64,000 nt of DNA from Peptidiphaga gingivicola (GTDB lineage: Bacteria; Actinomycetota; Actinomycetes; Actinomycetales; Actinomycetaceae), in contig NZ_LVZK01000001.1 in assembly GCF_001652275.1 (NCBI RefSeq), positions 372,001 through 436,000 on the forward strand, read 5' to 3'. Made by a program: the position numbers and the translations under genes. The notes beneath the pieces are model-generated. The model did not search any database, had not been told where the DNA came from, and saw nothing but the letters and a program-made list of their open reading frames with translations. Shown here piece after piece: positions 35,720 through 43,761 of the stretch; the first letter of the stretch is position 1, and each line of letters opens with the position of its first letter.

Positions 35720-36583
35720 CTACACGGAGCGGGATCGTCCCTGCGGATCCTGCCCAGACCCACCTCCAGAGTCCTGTTGTTGAGGCGAGGCCAAGGTTCC
35801 AGCACCAGAAAACGGTTCGTAGCTGCCCCCGCCAGGTATCCCATCCTGCCGACGAACGGCAATTTTAACCGTGCCTCGACGTCTGCCTGCGATGAACGCA
35901 AGACCAGCGATCGCAACCAGCGCGCCGGCGCCGACAGCGACCCATGCCCAGGCCGGAAATCCGTTGGCCGACGATGAGGCCGCGTCGGCTTTCTTCCCCG
36001 GCAGCCCAGACGAAGCCGACCCAGCGGATTCCTTCTCGGCCGTGATTTCCACCCCATAGGTGAGGAAGTCAAGGTCTTCAAGAATCACCTTGTTTCCTTG
36101 AACCTTCCCCAGACTGGACCGCGTCACCTTCCCGGGCATATTCACCACAACTTTTCCTTCGAAACCACTCAATTTTGTATCATCATGTGCACCATAAGAT
36201 TTGAAATGGTACTTCCCGTCTCGCTCGGTTAACTTCATGTTCCCTTTGAAAGGTTTGTCCGAGGTCAATCTGCACGTGAGATGGCCACCGGGCGGCGTTA
36301 CATCCTCAACCTTGGGGGAGTCAATAAACGTCGCCTCTCCCTCAACTATAAGTCGGACCCCCTCGCATGTTTGATTAATTTTAGCCATGGAATCTCTCGA
36401 ATCCTCGAAAGTGAAGTCAAGCTTCATGTCGCCGTTGGCTTGAAACTCAACCGCCCCATTAATCTTGCATCCCGCAACTACAAACGAGACAAGGGCCAGC
36501 ACAACCCCCACAAGACGCGATCGTCTTTTCACGCAAGCCAGCATGCCAGGCCATGCCCAGCCCTTCTTCAAATCGGCATTCAT
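35720..36583 (-). CDS. LppM-like lipoprotein, copy 3
   Basis: 287 aa from ATG 36583 (MNADLKKGWAWPGMLACVKRR), chosen because AAGGAG lies 9 nt upstream; Met14 is an alternative. Lipobox VAGC, the same beta domain (GAVEFQANGDMKLDFTFEDS), membrane helix WVAVGAGALVAIAGLAFIAG and a Gly/Gln/Ser cytoplasmic tail. Closest to copy 1 (shared ERDGKYHFK, GNKVILEDLDFLTYGVEITA) but with a different N-terminal extension and a leader unlike those of copies 1 and 2. Confidence 0.86.
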   Translation of the reverse strand: MNADLKKGWAWPGMLACVKRRSRLVGVVLALVSFVVAGCKINGAVEFQANGDMKLDFTFEDSRDSMAKINQTCEGVRLIVEGEATFIDSPKVEDVTPPGGHLTCRLTSDKPFKGNMKLTERDGKYHFKSYGAHDDTKLSGFEGKVVVNMPGKVTRSSLGKVQGNKVILEDLDFLTYGVEITAEKESAGSASSGLPGKKADAASSSANGFPAWAWVAVGAGALVAIAGLAFIAGRRRGTVKIAVRRQDGIPGGGSYEPFSGAGTLASPQQQDSGGGSGQDPQGRSRSV

Positions 36584-36661
36584 GTTTAACCGCTCCTTCA
36601 CATCGAACACCTTACCTTGCCTTTTCCAGAGATAGGACAAAGCAGACAGGGACACACCTCT

Positions 36662-37115
36662 TCACAGGGCGTCTCCCTTTTCTAGACGCAGCCCTAAAGG
36701 AAGCAGAGCCTCCGATTTCTGCGCGAGCGCACGATAACGCTCCAAACGCTCGGGGGCCGGTTCGCCGGCGTCGATGGGCTGCTTCACTGCGCAGCCGGAC
36801 TCGCTCGCGTGGGTGCAGTCGGGAAACCAGCGTTCCTGAGCAAGTTCGCCGACGCCTTCGAGGGTTCGGCCGACGACGTCGTCGCAGTTTTCCGGATAGC
36901 CAAGGCCGACCCTACGGGGCACCCCATCAAAGCCCCAGCACCTCGATCGCGCCGCGGCGAACGGCGCTGACGCGAGCGGGCAGGAGTTCGCTCTCTTCGA
37001 GCTCGACGGCCAAAGGCGGGCGTTCCTCCAATAAGGTGCGAATCCGAGCATCTCGGAAAGCTCCGCTTGTGACTCCTTACCGCAGAGGCTTCTGTCCATC
37101 CCAAGTTTGTCGGCC
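36662..37115 (-). pseudogene. Degraded rsgA-like (ribosome small-subunit GTPase) remnant
   Basis: Remnants in shifting minus-strand frames. The last 90 residues of one frame (VGRTLEGVGELAQERW, FPDCTHASESGCAVKQ, ERLERYRALAQKSEALL) match the C-terminal zinc-domain region of RsgA, with the first Cys of the CRF..CxH..C site replaced. Upstream, another frame gives LGWTEA-like and PARVSAVRRGAIEVLGL, which look like the RsgA N terminus, ended by a stop and frame changes. The whole central GTPase domain (G1-G5 motifs) is absent. Hence a decayed internally deleted copy. Assignment is from memory of the family. Confidence 0.6.
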
Positions 37116-37278
37116 TCGGGCCTTGGCTCGCTGCTCCTCTGCCCTCAATCGCAACCTTCGGTCCCCGCTCGCTCTGCCGCGACTCACGACTCGCGACGCC
37201 GTGGCTCCGGCTCGCTATCTGCTTTGCACCGTTCTTCGATCCGTCTTGCCATCGGGGATGCCCCAGGCTCACAGGTGT

Positions 37279-37827
37279 TCAGGCCTGGATCGTTCCGGGC
37301 TTAGGCTCGTCGTTGAACGGCTCGCTCTTCGCCTTGTCGTTTGACGATCCGACACCGATCGAAGGTCCACCGTCACCCAAAGAGCTGTCGCCGCTCAACG
37401 ATTTGCTCTCTCCCGAAGACCCGTTGTCGCTCGAAGGCTCTTTGTCGCTCGAAGGTTTGGGCTTGGGAACCGACAAGAAGACGACGGCAAAGACGATCAG
37501 CGAGGAAACGATCAGCACGCTGCGCTCCAGGCGCGCCTCATGGCAAAGCCGTTGGATATCCCTCCTTATTCTCTCGTTCGCCTCCATCTTGTAGGCAATG
37601 GCGCCGTCGAGATATTTCTGGACCTTGCTCGGACTCTCGACGTCAAAAGAGTCATTGACCAACGGGTCCAGGTCGTCGGAAAAGTTCCAGCCAACAGGAT
37701 GACAAGACGAGTAAGTGTTTCCGCTCCCAGACTCAATCGAAGGCGGAACGAGAAACAGCCAGAAGAACACAGCGAACGCCGCCAAAGCAACAACGCTCCG
37801 CGTAATCAGATAGGCCTTCTTAGACAA
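37279..37827 (-). CDS. Membrane protein with two helices and Ser-rich tail
   Basis: 182 aa, probable TTG start at 37827 preceded by AAAGGAA; the start lies in an 8-bp overlap with the end of the 476-aa gene, so the two are translationally coupled. Helices at about residues 9-28 (ITRSVVALAAFAVFFWLFLV) and 103-118 (SVLIVSSLIVFAVVFL), with an extracytoplasmic-looking loop between them that includes one Cys, and a cytoplasmic Ser/Asp/Lys tail. No family recognised. Lower GC than the Moco cluster next door. Confidence 0.7.
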   Translation of the reverse strand: MSKKAYLITRSVVALAAFAVFFWLFLVPPSIESGSGNTYSSCHPVGWNFSDDLDPLVNDSFDVESPSKVQKYLDGAIAYKMEANERIRRDIQRLCHEARLERSVLIVSSLIVFAVVFLSVPKPKPSSDKEPSSDNGSSGESKSLSGDSSLGDGGPSIGVGSSNDKAKSEPFNDEPKPGTIQA

Positions 37828-39250
37828 TTGTGTTTCCTTTCACTCGTTGCGGAGCAGGCTTCGATTCCGCCCAAGGGTCACCTGGATTGCCTTTAATGTA
37901 ATCCACAGTCTCCTGGAGTCGGCTCCGCGCCTGTGCGTCCTCGCTGACGATCGCTTCGACAGCCAGGTCGAAATTCTTCGCCTCGTTCTCAATGTCATCG
38001 GCCAGATTCGCCAACAGCTTCTCTATGCGCACATTCAGGTCGGAGAACGCGTGTGCCGGACCATAGGAACCAATGCCGATGACTCCGCTTCTCAGAAGAC
38101 ACGTAAACATCGAAACGCGAGGCAGACTGTCCTTAGCTTCGATTACGCTTGTGCGCACATCTCCGAATTTGCGGCAAACGCCTTTTGCCTTTCCGTGGTC
38201 CACGTTCAGCTCAGGAGCCGGTTCTATTGCACTCGAATCGATAGGGTCCATCGTCACGTCATAATATTTTCTATGGTCACTCTGCGACATCGAATCCAGG
38301 TTGCCGATCAGCATACTCTCTACCCCCTTTTCGGCCTTTGTCACGCTCTTATTTATTGCTTCGAAAGCACTGTCGAGCTGGCTTATCGCCGAATCATAGC
38401 TATCCACTTTTTCATCGTCAACCATCGCATCTTGAGACGATTTAAGAGTTTGAAGCGCTCTTGATGAAGTTTGAAGAAGCTTTCTCTCTATCACAACCTC
38501 TGGTGCTGTGAATATAAATGCTGCATCAATTGTGGCCGAAACGATCTCGAGAACCATTTTGAATCCTTCCCGCTCACTCAACGCCACGGCATCAAAGACC
38601 TTGATCCCCTGTTGGAGAGCCTTAACCACGGAAGTGCGCGTTTCTTCGAACATCTTCATTTCGGAGTTCAGCGCTCCGCCAAGCACCATTGTCTTGTCAT
38701 GAAGACCACCGGTGACGCTGGCAAGTTTAGCCACAAAAGCCTCAACTTTATGGATAACTTCGCCACTCATGTTCCCTAGAGCTTTTCCAGCCTGGTCAAG
38801 GTTGGTAAAGATCGTTCCCCCGCCGGTGGACTTGTTACCGACTGTCTTCGGCTCTTTCGCAAGAGGGCTTACGGCGGTTATCCACTTCTCGATCTCGTTG
38901 TCGACATTCTTAGGATCAGGAAGCTGTTTCCATGGCTCAACGATCTTGTCTATAGACCAACGAATCTTGTCGAACTCGGACGTGCAATCCGCGCCGCCTC
39001 CCCCACTGCCGGAGTCGAGAGCTTCTCCGCCTCCCTGACCGTCCATTCCCGGTCTTGCGATATCCCTGTCGCTAGAACCTACAAGAGGTATCGGAAAAGA
39101 CACCACGTACCTATCGTCCATAATGGTGCAGTGGGATGTGATTCCGGAGTTTTCAGATATCATGTAGGCGTCAATGGCTGATCGCTTCAGATAGCCGACC
39201 AGCTCCGGAACGTCTTTATAATCGTATTCTTTCTTTGGATCGTAAGCCAT
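37820..39250 (-). CDS. Unrecognised 476-aa helical protein, possible secreted substrate
   Basis: ATG 39250 with GGAAGGG upstream. No signal peptide or membrane helix evident. Residues 85-420 are mostly helical (for example SEFDKIRWSIDKIVEPWKQL, then HKVEAFVAKLASVTGG and KMVLEIVSATIDAAF), reminiscent of PPE/LXG-type secreted proteins; a Gly-rich loop (GGGEALDSGSGGGG) sits near 73-90. Cys residues are scattered. Coding DNA is clearly lower in GC than its surroundings (many A/T third positions), suggesting horizontal origin. It overlaps the downstream membrane protein gene by 8 bp, and both lie next to the LppM/type-VII-like region, so a secretion-linked role is possible but unproven. Confidence 0.78.
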   Translation of the reverse strand: MAYDPKKEYDYKDVPELVGYLKRSAIDAYMISENSGITSHCTIMDDRYVVSFPIPLVGSSDRDIARPGMDGQGGGEALDSGSGGGGADCTSEFDKIRWSIDKIVEPWKQLPDPKNVDNEIEKWITAVSPLAKEPKTVGNKSTGGGTIFTNLDQAGKALGNMSGEVIHKVEAFVAKLASVTGGLHDKTMVLGGALNSEMKMFEETRTSVVKALQQGIKVFDAVALSEREGFKMVLEIVSATIDAAFIFTAPEVVIERKLLQTSSRALQTLKSSQDAMVDDEKVDSYDSAISQLDSAFEAINKSVTKAEKGVESMLIGNLDSMSQSDHRKYYDVTMDPIDSSAIEPAPELNVDHGKAKGVCRKFGDVRTSVIEAKDSLPRVSMFTCLLRSGVIGIGSYGPAHAFSDLNVRIEKLLANLADDIENEAKNFDLAVEAIVSEDAQARSRLQETVDYIKGNPGDPWAESKPAPQRVKGNTIV

Positions 39251-39824
39251 GATGGCGACCCTTCCATGGTTGTTGTTTGTTTACGTGATCCATATCGATA
39301 TGCGTGACCCAACTTTTCGTTGGATAAGAACAACCTACCACTCACCCCAACGGCAATCAATGCCTTTTTTGAAAGACTTTTGTTTAGCAAAGTTTCGCCA
39401 ACCTGCGGGACTAACTTAAACAAGATTGCTACAATATAACATTCTTCAAATAACGCCTACGTATTCATTGGAGTAGTCTCGTTTAAGCGTCCTTTCCATC
39501 TATGAGAATCATGCCTTCGGAAGCCGCTCCACCGCGAGCCCTCTCACCATTTGGACACGGACGCCCCTGGGCGATCGGCAACGCACTAAGCTAGGGAGAC
39601 ATCCACTGTTTTCCCTTGCCGGCACTTCGCGGACGCGCCGATTCATCAGACATGAAGCCACGACCGTCCCACGTTCACTGCCGCGGGCGGGACTGCCGGC
39701 AAACAGCTGAGGCGCGCTATCCGCAGCCGCACTGTCAGACTGCGAGCGTCAGCGCCCCTGCTTGAACAAGTCAGCAAGTTGCGCCGTCGGGATCTGGTTA
39801 TCCTGCGGCCGTTGCAGCCGGAAG
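39251..39824. other. AT-richer intergenic region
   Basis: About 570 bases between the 476-aa gene and the MoeZ-type gene, with an AT-rich part near 39280-39480 that may carry the promoter of the former. No feature recognised beyond that. Confidence 0.4.
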
Positions 39825-42077
39825 TCAGTAGCGCGGCATCGACGGATCGACGTAAAGCCACCACTGTTTCAGGCCTCCCGCAACGTTGATCACCTCAACG
39901 CCCTCGGCGGCGAGGGCCTTCGCCGCCTGCATCGAGCGGACCCCGCCCAAACAGTAGACGTAGACGGGCCCCTCGGGAAGCCTCTTCGCCGCAGCAGACG
40001 GGTCGGCCAAGACGTCGGCGAGCGGAATGTGCGTCGACGGCCGGATCGCGCAAATCGCGCGCTCGTGGGATTCGCGCACATCAAGCATCTTCGCCCCCTG
40101 CGCGAGCCTGACCGCCACCTCCCTCACGTTCGCCTCCGGCACATCCACATCATGCCCATTGGGCCGAGCCGCATCCGGCTTTGGCGTGACCGTGCCCGGC
40201 CCAGGTTGAGCCACACCTGATTCAGGTTGAGCTACACCTGATTCAGGTTGAGCTGCACGTGGCCTCAGCCTAGTCACGCCTGGTTCAGCCTGAGCCGCAC
40301 CCGGTTTCGTTTGAAGCGCATCTGCTTCGGGCACGGCCGCACTCGGCTTAGATTGAGCCGTCCCCGGCTTAGACTCGGCCGCACCCTGCCTAGATCGAGC
40401 CGCATCCGATTCGGACCGAATCGCACCTCGGGATTGGGCCCTCCTAGACCTGGATTGGGCCGCACCCGGTTCAGAAGCACGCGCCTCCGACGCGTTCGTC
40501 TCAGGCGCAGGCATCCTCGACGCACTTGGCCCAGGCACGCTCGGCTCCGAGACGCGCACCTGAGGCGAGCTCGAATCGACGTCGCCCGGTTCATGCGCGC
40601 GGGATCCCGTCGCGCCTGACTCGACTGGACGCGATTCGGTCGAGCCCAATTCGGCCGAACCCGATTTAGCCGGGCCCGATTCGGACGCAGCCGCCTTTGC
40701 CGCGTCGCCCTGCTCCGAAACTCGCGCCTCCGGTGCATTCGTTTCGAAGACAAACGCCCCCGTTTCACCCGCCTGGGGAATCAACCCTTCAGAAGCGTCG
40801 AGCTCAGGCTTAGGCGCCTTTGACGCACCCGCTCCAGGCACCAGCGTCTCGGAGGGGTCAACCCCCGGCAGACCGGCCCCCTGCATGCTCGCTCCGGGAA
40901 CCCACGTTTCGGAGGGATCAAATTCAGGCTCACGCACCCTCGGCGCACCAGCGCCCGGAACCCACGTCTCAGACGGATCAAATTCGGGCTCAGGCTCCCT
41001 CGACGCGTTCGCCCAGGCCATGTCCGCTCCCGGCAACAGCGTTTCGGAAGGATCAAACTCGGGCTCACGCACCTTCGGCATGCTCGCTCCGGGCATGCCC
41101 GGCACCAAGGTTTCAGACGCGTCCAACTCTGACCCTCGCGGCCACTGCGCGCCAGGTTCGGCCAGGTGCGATCCAGGCGCATTTGATCCAAGCCCATTTG
41201 ACCCAAATGCATCTGACCCGAGCCCGCCTCGTTCCGAGCGGCTCGGAACGCCGCATGCATTCATCAAGCGTTCTCCTTTCAGAGGCTCCGGCCTGTCAGG
41301 CCTGCCAACCAGGGAAATCGTCTCATATCGGTTGTTCAGGGCGTCTAGCGCCAGCACGGTTCCCAGAAGAGGTTTGCCGACGCCGGTGATGAGCTTGACG
41401 GCCTCGCCCGCCATGATCGAGCCGACCTGGCCGCACAAACTTCCAATCACGCCGGCCTCTCCGCAGCTCGACGTCGCCCCGGGGGGCGGCGGGCTCGGAA
41501 AGAGGTCGCGCAGGCACACGCCGGGCTCCTTGACGCCGAATTGCCGCGCGCGCCCGCCCGTCCAAAACACCGAAATCTGCGCCGAGTATCGAAGGATCGA
41601 CCCCCACACTTCGGGAATCGACAATTCGGAGCATGCGGCGTCCACCGCGTAGCGGGTGAAGAAGTTGTCGCTTCCGTCCAATACCACGTCGTAGCCGAAC
41701 ATCAGCTGGGCGGCATTTTCCTCCGTGAGCCGCTCGGGGTACACGATCACGTCGACGTCGGGGTTGAGCGCCTCAATTTTCATTGCGGCGGAAACTGCTT
41801 TGGGCATTGCGATCGCAGTCGAATCGTGGATCACCTGCCGATGAAGGTTAGACAGGTCGACGACGTCGTCGTCGACGATCCCGATCGTCCCCACACCGGC
41901 GGCGGCGAGGTACATAAGCGCGGGAGACCCCAGCCCGCCCGCGCCGACGACCAGCACGCGCGCCGCGGCCAAACGGGCCTGGCCGTCCTCACCGTGGAGG
42001 AGAATTTGGCGCGAGTACCGCGTGCGCTGGCGATTGTCGAGCACACTTTCAGGCTCGACTGCGGGGCGAAGACTCAT
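39825..42077 (-). CDS. moeZ: MoeZ-type adenylyltransferase/sulfurtransferase with very long repetitive linker
   Basis: 750 aa from ATG 42077 (MSLRPAVEPESVLDNRQRTRYSRQ split as MSLRPAVEPESV and RYSRQILLHG). Residues 1-265 are the ThiF/MoeB E1-like domain: nucleotide loop VLVVGAGGLGSPALMYL, DDDVVDLSNLHRQVIH, GSDNFFTRYAVDAAC, and the SCGEAGVIGSLCGQVGS region. About 645-750 are a rhodanese domain with VYVYCLGGVRSMQAAKALA, the catalytic Cys present. Normal MoeZ proteins are about 390 aa; here residues about 270-640 are an extra low-complexity linker with repeats of the type EFDPSETWVPGAG and then Ala/Glu/Ser/Pro units. It activates and sulfurates MoaD for molybdopterin synthesis, consistent with the neighbouring moa genes. 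No strong Shine-Dalgarno seen. Confidence 0.9.
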   Translation of the reverse strand: MSLRPAVEPESVLDNRQRTRYSRQILLHGEDGQARLAAARVLVVGAGGLGSPALMYLAAAGVGTIGIVDDDVVDLSNLHRQVIHDSTAIAMPKAVSAAMKIEALNPDVDVIVYPERLTEENAAQLMFGYDVVLDGSDNFFTRYAVDAACSELSIPEVWGSILRYSAQISVFWTGGRARQFGVKEPGVCLRDLFPSPPPPGATSSCGEAGVIGSLCGQVGSIMAGEAVKLITGVGKPLLGTVLALDALNNRYETISLVGRPDRPEPLKGERLMNACGVPSRSERGGLGSDAFGSNGLGSNAPGSHLAEPGAQWPRGSELDASETLVPGMPGASMPKVREPEFDPSETLLPGADMAWANASREPEPEFDPSETWVPGAGAPRVREPEFDPSETWVPGASMQGAGLPGVDPSETLVPGAGASKAPKPELDASEGLIPQAGETGAFVFETNAPEARVSEQGDAAKAAASESGPAKSGSAELGSTESRPVESGATGSRAHEPGDVDSSSPQVRVSEPSVPGPSASRMPAPETNASEARASEPGAAQSRSRRAQSRGAIRSESDAARSRQGAAESKPGTAQSKPSAAVPEADALQTKPGAAQAEPGVTRLRPRAAQPESGVAQPESGVAQPGPGTVTPKPDAARPNGHDVDVPEANVREVAVRLAQGAKMLDVRESHERAICAIRPSTHIPLADVLADPSAAAKRLPEGPVYVYCLGGVRSMQAAKALAAEGVEVINVAGGLKQWWLYVDPSMPRY
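40157..41267 (-). repeat. Repetitive insert encoding the MoeZ linker
   Basis: Spans the region between the two catalytic domains. 40790-41115 holds five or six imperfect 60-90 base units coding FDPSETWVPGA and similar, and 40200-40700 holds shorter units coding AQPESGV/ESGPAKSGS-like peptides, including direct repeats of GATTCAGGTTGAGC near 40216-40255. All are in frame, so the protein is intact. Confidence 0.85.
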
Positions 42078-42347
42078 ACCGCCATGGTACCGCCGAGCGT
42101 CGCAGCACGCCGATATTCGCAGCACGCGGAGCCTCTGCCGGCGAGCCGACCCTGTGACACGGCGAGCCGACCTTGCGGCACGCCAAGTCAGCGTTGCGGC
42201 ACGCCGATGCCGATCGGGCATCGCCTTGCGCAAAGTAATGAAGAAGAGCGGCGCGTCGCGCCGAAGGGCGTCGCAGAGGACGCGAGCAAGCACAGCCCAC
42301 ATCCGCGATGCGAAGCGGAATGCACGCATCGATTAAACTCGTGGCAC

Positions 42348-43301
42348 ATGAGGATCGCCGTCATAACAGTCTCCGACCGCACGTTTTCCGGGCAACGCAA
42401 GGACGTTTCCGGCCCGCTCGCCGTCCGGCTTCTCGCCGACTTCGGCGAAGTCGAGGGGCCCGCGGTGGTGCGCGACGGCGTCGAATCGGTGCAGGCGGCG
42501 ATCCGCAAGGCGGTTGACTCGGGGGCGGACGCCATCCTCACCGTGGGCGGCACGGGAATCACCAGCCGCGATCTCACGCCGGAGGCGACCGAGCCGCTGC
42601 TCGCGCGCAGGCTCATCGGCGTCGAAGACCTTCTGCGGGACAATCCCCGAGTTCCCACCGCCGCCCTCTCCCGCGGGGTGGCTGGCGTCATCGAGGGGGA
42701 CGGGCACAGGGTTTTCATCCTCAACGCGCCCGGATCGACGGGCGGCGTGCGCGACGCCGTCTCCGCCGTCGGCCCCCTTCTGGGGCACATCGTCGACCAG
42801 CTGGCGGACGGCGACCATCCCGCGCCGCACAAGGCCGCCACAATAGCCATTCAGAATCGAGGCCGCAGCGACGGCTCCGACGCCGAGGCGATCGTCGCCG
42901 GCGTCACCGCCGAGCCCATCGACATGGAGGCCCTCGCCGCCGCCGTGGACGATCCAAGCGCGGGCGCAATCGTCACGTTCTGCGGGCAGGTGCGCAATCA
43001 CGACGACGCCCGGCCGGTGGTGTCCATCGATTACGAGGCGCACCCCGAAGCCGGAAACGTCGTTCGAAAGATCGCCGCCGACGTCGCCGCCGGAAGCGGG
43101 GCGTGCAAGATCGCGGTGCTCCACCGCACAGGAGGTCTGCGCGTGGGCGAGATCGCGCTGGGCGCAGCGGTTTCAGCCTCCCACCGGAAAGAGGCGCTGC
43201 GCGTCCTCGAGGCCGTCATCGAGCGGGTCAAGCTCCGCCTGCCCATATGGAAACGGCAGGAATTCGCCGACGGCTCGGCGGAGTGGACCGGCCAGGCTTA
43301 A
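42348..43301 (+). CDS. MogA/MoaB-MoaE fusion protein
   Basis: 317 aa from ATG 42348 (MRIAVITVSDRTFSGQRKD). Residues 1-160 are a MoaB/MogA-type molybdopterin adenylyltransferase domain (MPT-binding loop GGTGITSRDLTPEATEPLL and a later LNAPGSTGGVRDA). Residues about 180-317 are MoaE, the large subunit of molybdopterin synthase: IVTFCGQVRNHDDARPV, DYEAHPEAGNVVR, the HRTGGLRVGEIALGAAVSA core and the catalytic-Lys tail KLRLPIWKRQEF. Fusing these two steps is known in actinobacteria. Divergent from moeZ, convergent with the moaD/moaA operon. Confidence 0.94.
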   Translation: MRIAVITVSDRTFSGQRKDVSGPLAVRLLADFGEVEGPAVVRDGVESVQAAIRKAVDSGADAILTVGGTGITSRDLTPEATEPLLARRLIGVEDLLRDNPRVPTAALSRGVAGVIEGDGHRVFILNAPGSTGGVRDAVSAVGPLLGHIVDQLADGDHPAPHKAATIAIQNRGRSDGSDAEAIVAGVTAEPIDMEALAAAVDDPSAGAIVTFCGQVRNHDDARPVVSIDYEAHPEAGNVVRKIAADVAAGSGACKIAVLHRTGGLRVGEIALGAAVSASHRKEALRVLEAVIERVKLRLPIWKRQEFADGSAEWTGQA

Positions 43302-43332
43302 TCCGCGGCTCGGCGGAACGGTCCGGCCAAGC

Positions 43333-43512
43333 CTAGTCGACGGCGCGGCGGGATCGACCATGGGCCACGTAGACGGGGCGCGGCGGGATCGACCGGTATT
43401 CCTCGCCGTTGAGCACGTAGCAGGACGACTGGAACCCCCGGCGCAGCGGGATCGACCCCGCCGAACAGTTTGCGAAATTCCGTGAGCGCGCCAGGCAGAC
43501 GGCTCGGCTCAT
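43333..43512 (-). CDS. Possible small protein downstream of moaD
   Basis: A 59-codon frame starting ATG 43512 in a 4-bp ATGA overlap with the moaD stop, ending TAG 43333. The product (MSRAVCLARSRNFANCSAGS...) has three Cys, is basic, and contains no domain I know. The DNA includes three copies of a GC[A/G]GCGGGATCGACC phrase, which argues that part of this is repeat-derived. Coupling is suggestive but coding status is uncertain. Confidence 0.35.
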   Translation of the reverse strand: MSRAVCLARSRNFANCSAGSIPLRRGFQSSCYVLNGEEYRSIPPRPVYVAHGRSRRAVD

Positions 43513-43760
43513 CCGCCGGCGAACGGCGGGAGGACGTCCGCCCTGACGGCGCCGGAAGGCAAAAGCGCGGCGTCGTCGGCGTGGGCGCCGTCGATCAGAA
43601 GCGCGCTGACGGCGAGCTGCCTGGCGAAGCCGGCCCCCCGAGCGGCGATCAGGGCCGCACGCAGATCCCCGACGGTTGCGCCCGCGGGCAGGCTGACGCT
43701 TTCCTCGGTCACGCCGGCAGCCTCTGCCACAGCGGCGAAGTATCGCAAGTTGACTGTCAT
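43509..43760 (-). CDS. moaD: Molybdopterin synthase small subunit MoaD
   Basis: 83 aa, ubiquitin-fold sulfur carrier. Starts MTVNLRYFAAVAEAAGV and ends with the diagnostic PPFAGG, whose terminal Gly-Gly is adenylated and thiocarboxylated by the MoeZ-type protein. ATG 43760 has GGAGG upstream, inside the end of moaA; the genes are one base apart. Pairs with the MoaE domain of the fusion protein encoded convergently. Confidence 0.94.
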   Translation of the reverse strand: MTVNLRYFAAVAEAAGVTEESVSLPAGATVGDLRAALIAARGAGFARQLAVSALLIDGAHADDAALLPSGAVRADVLPPFAGG

Positions 43761-43761
43761 T

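Noticed and set aside
39187-39423. 78-codon minus-strand frame overlapping the start of the 476-aa gene
   Set aside because: Overlaps the real start in another frame and lacks a ribosome-binding site; no domain.
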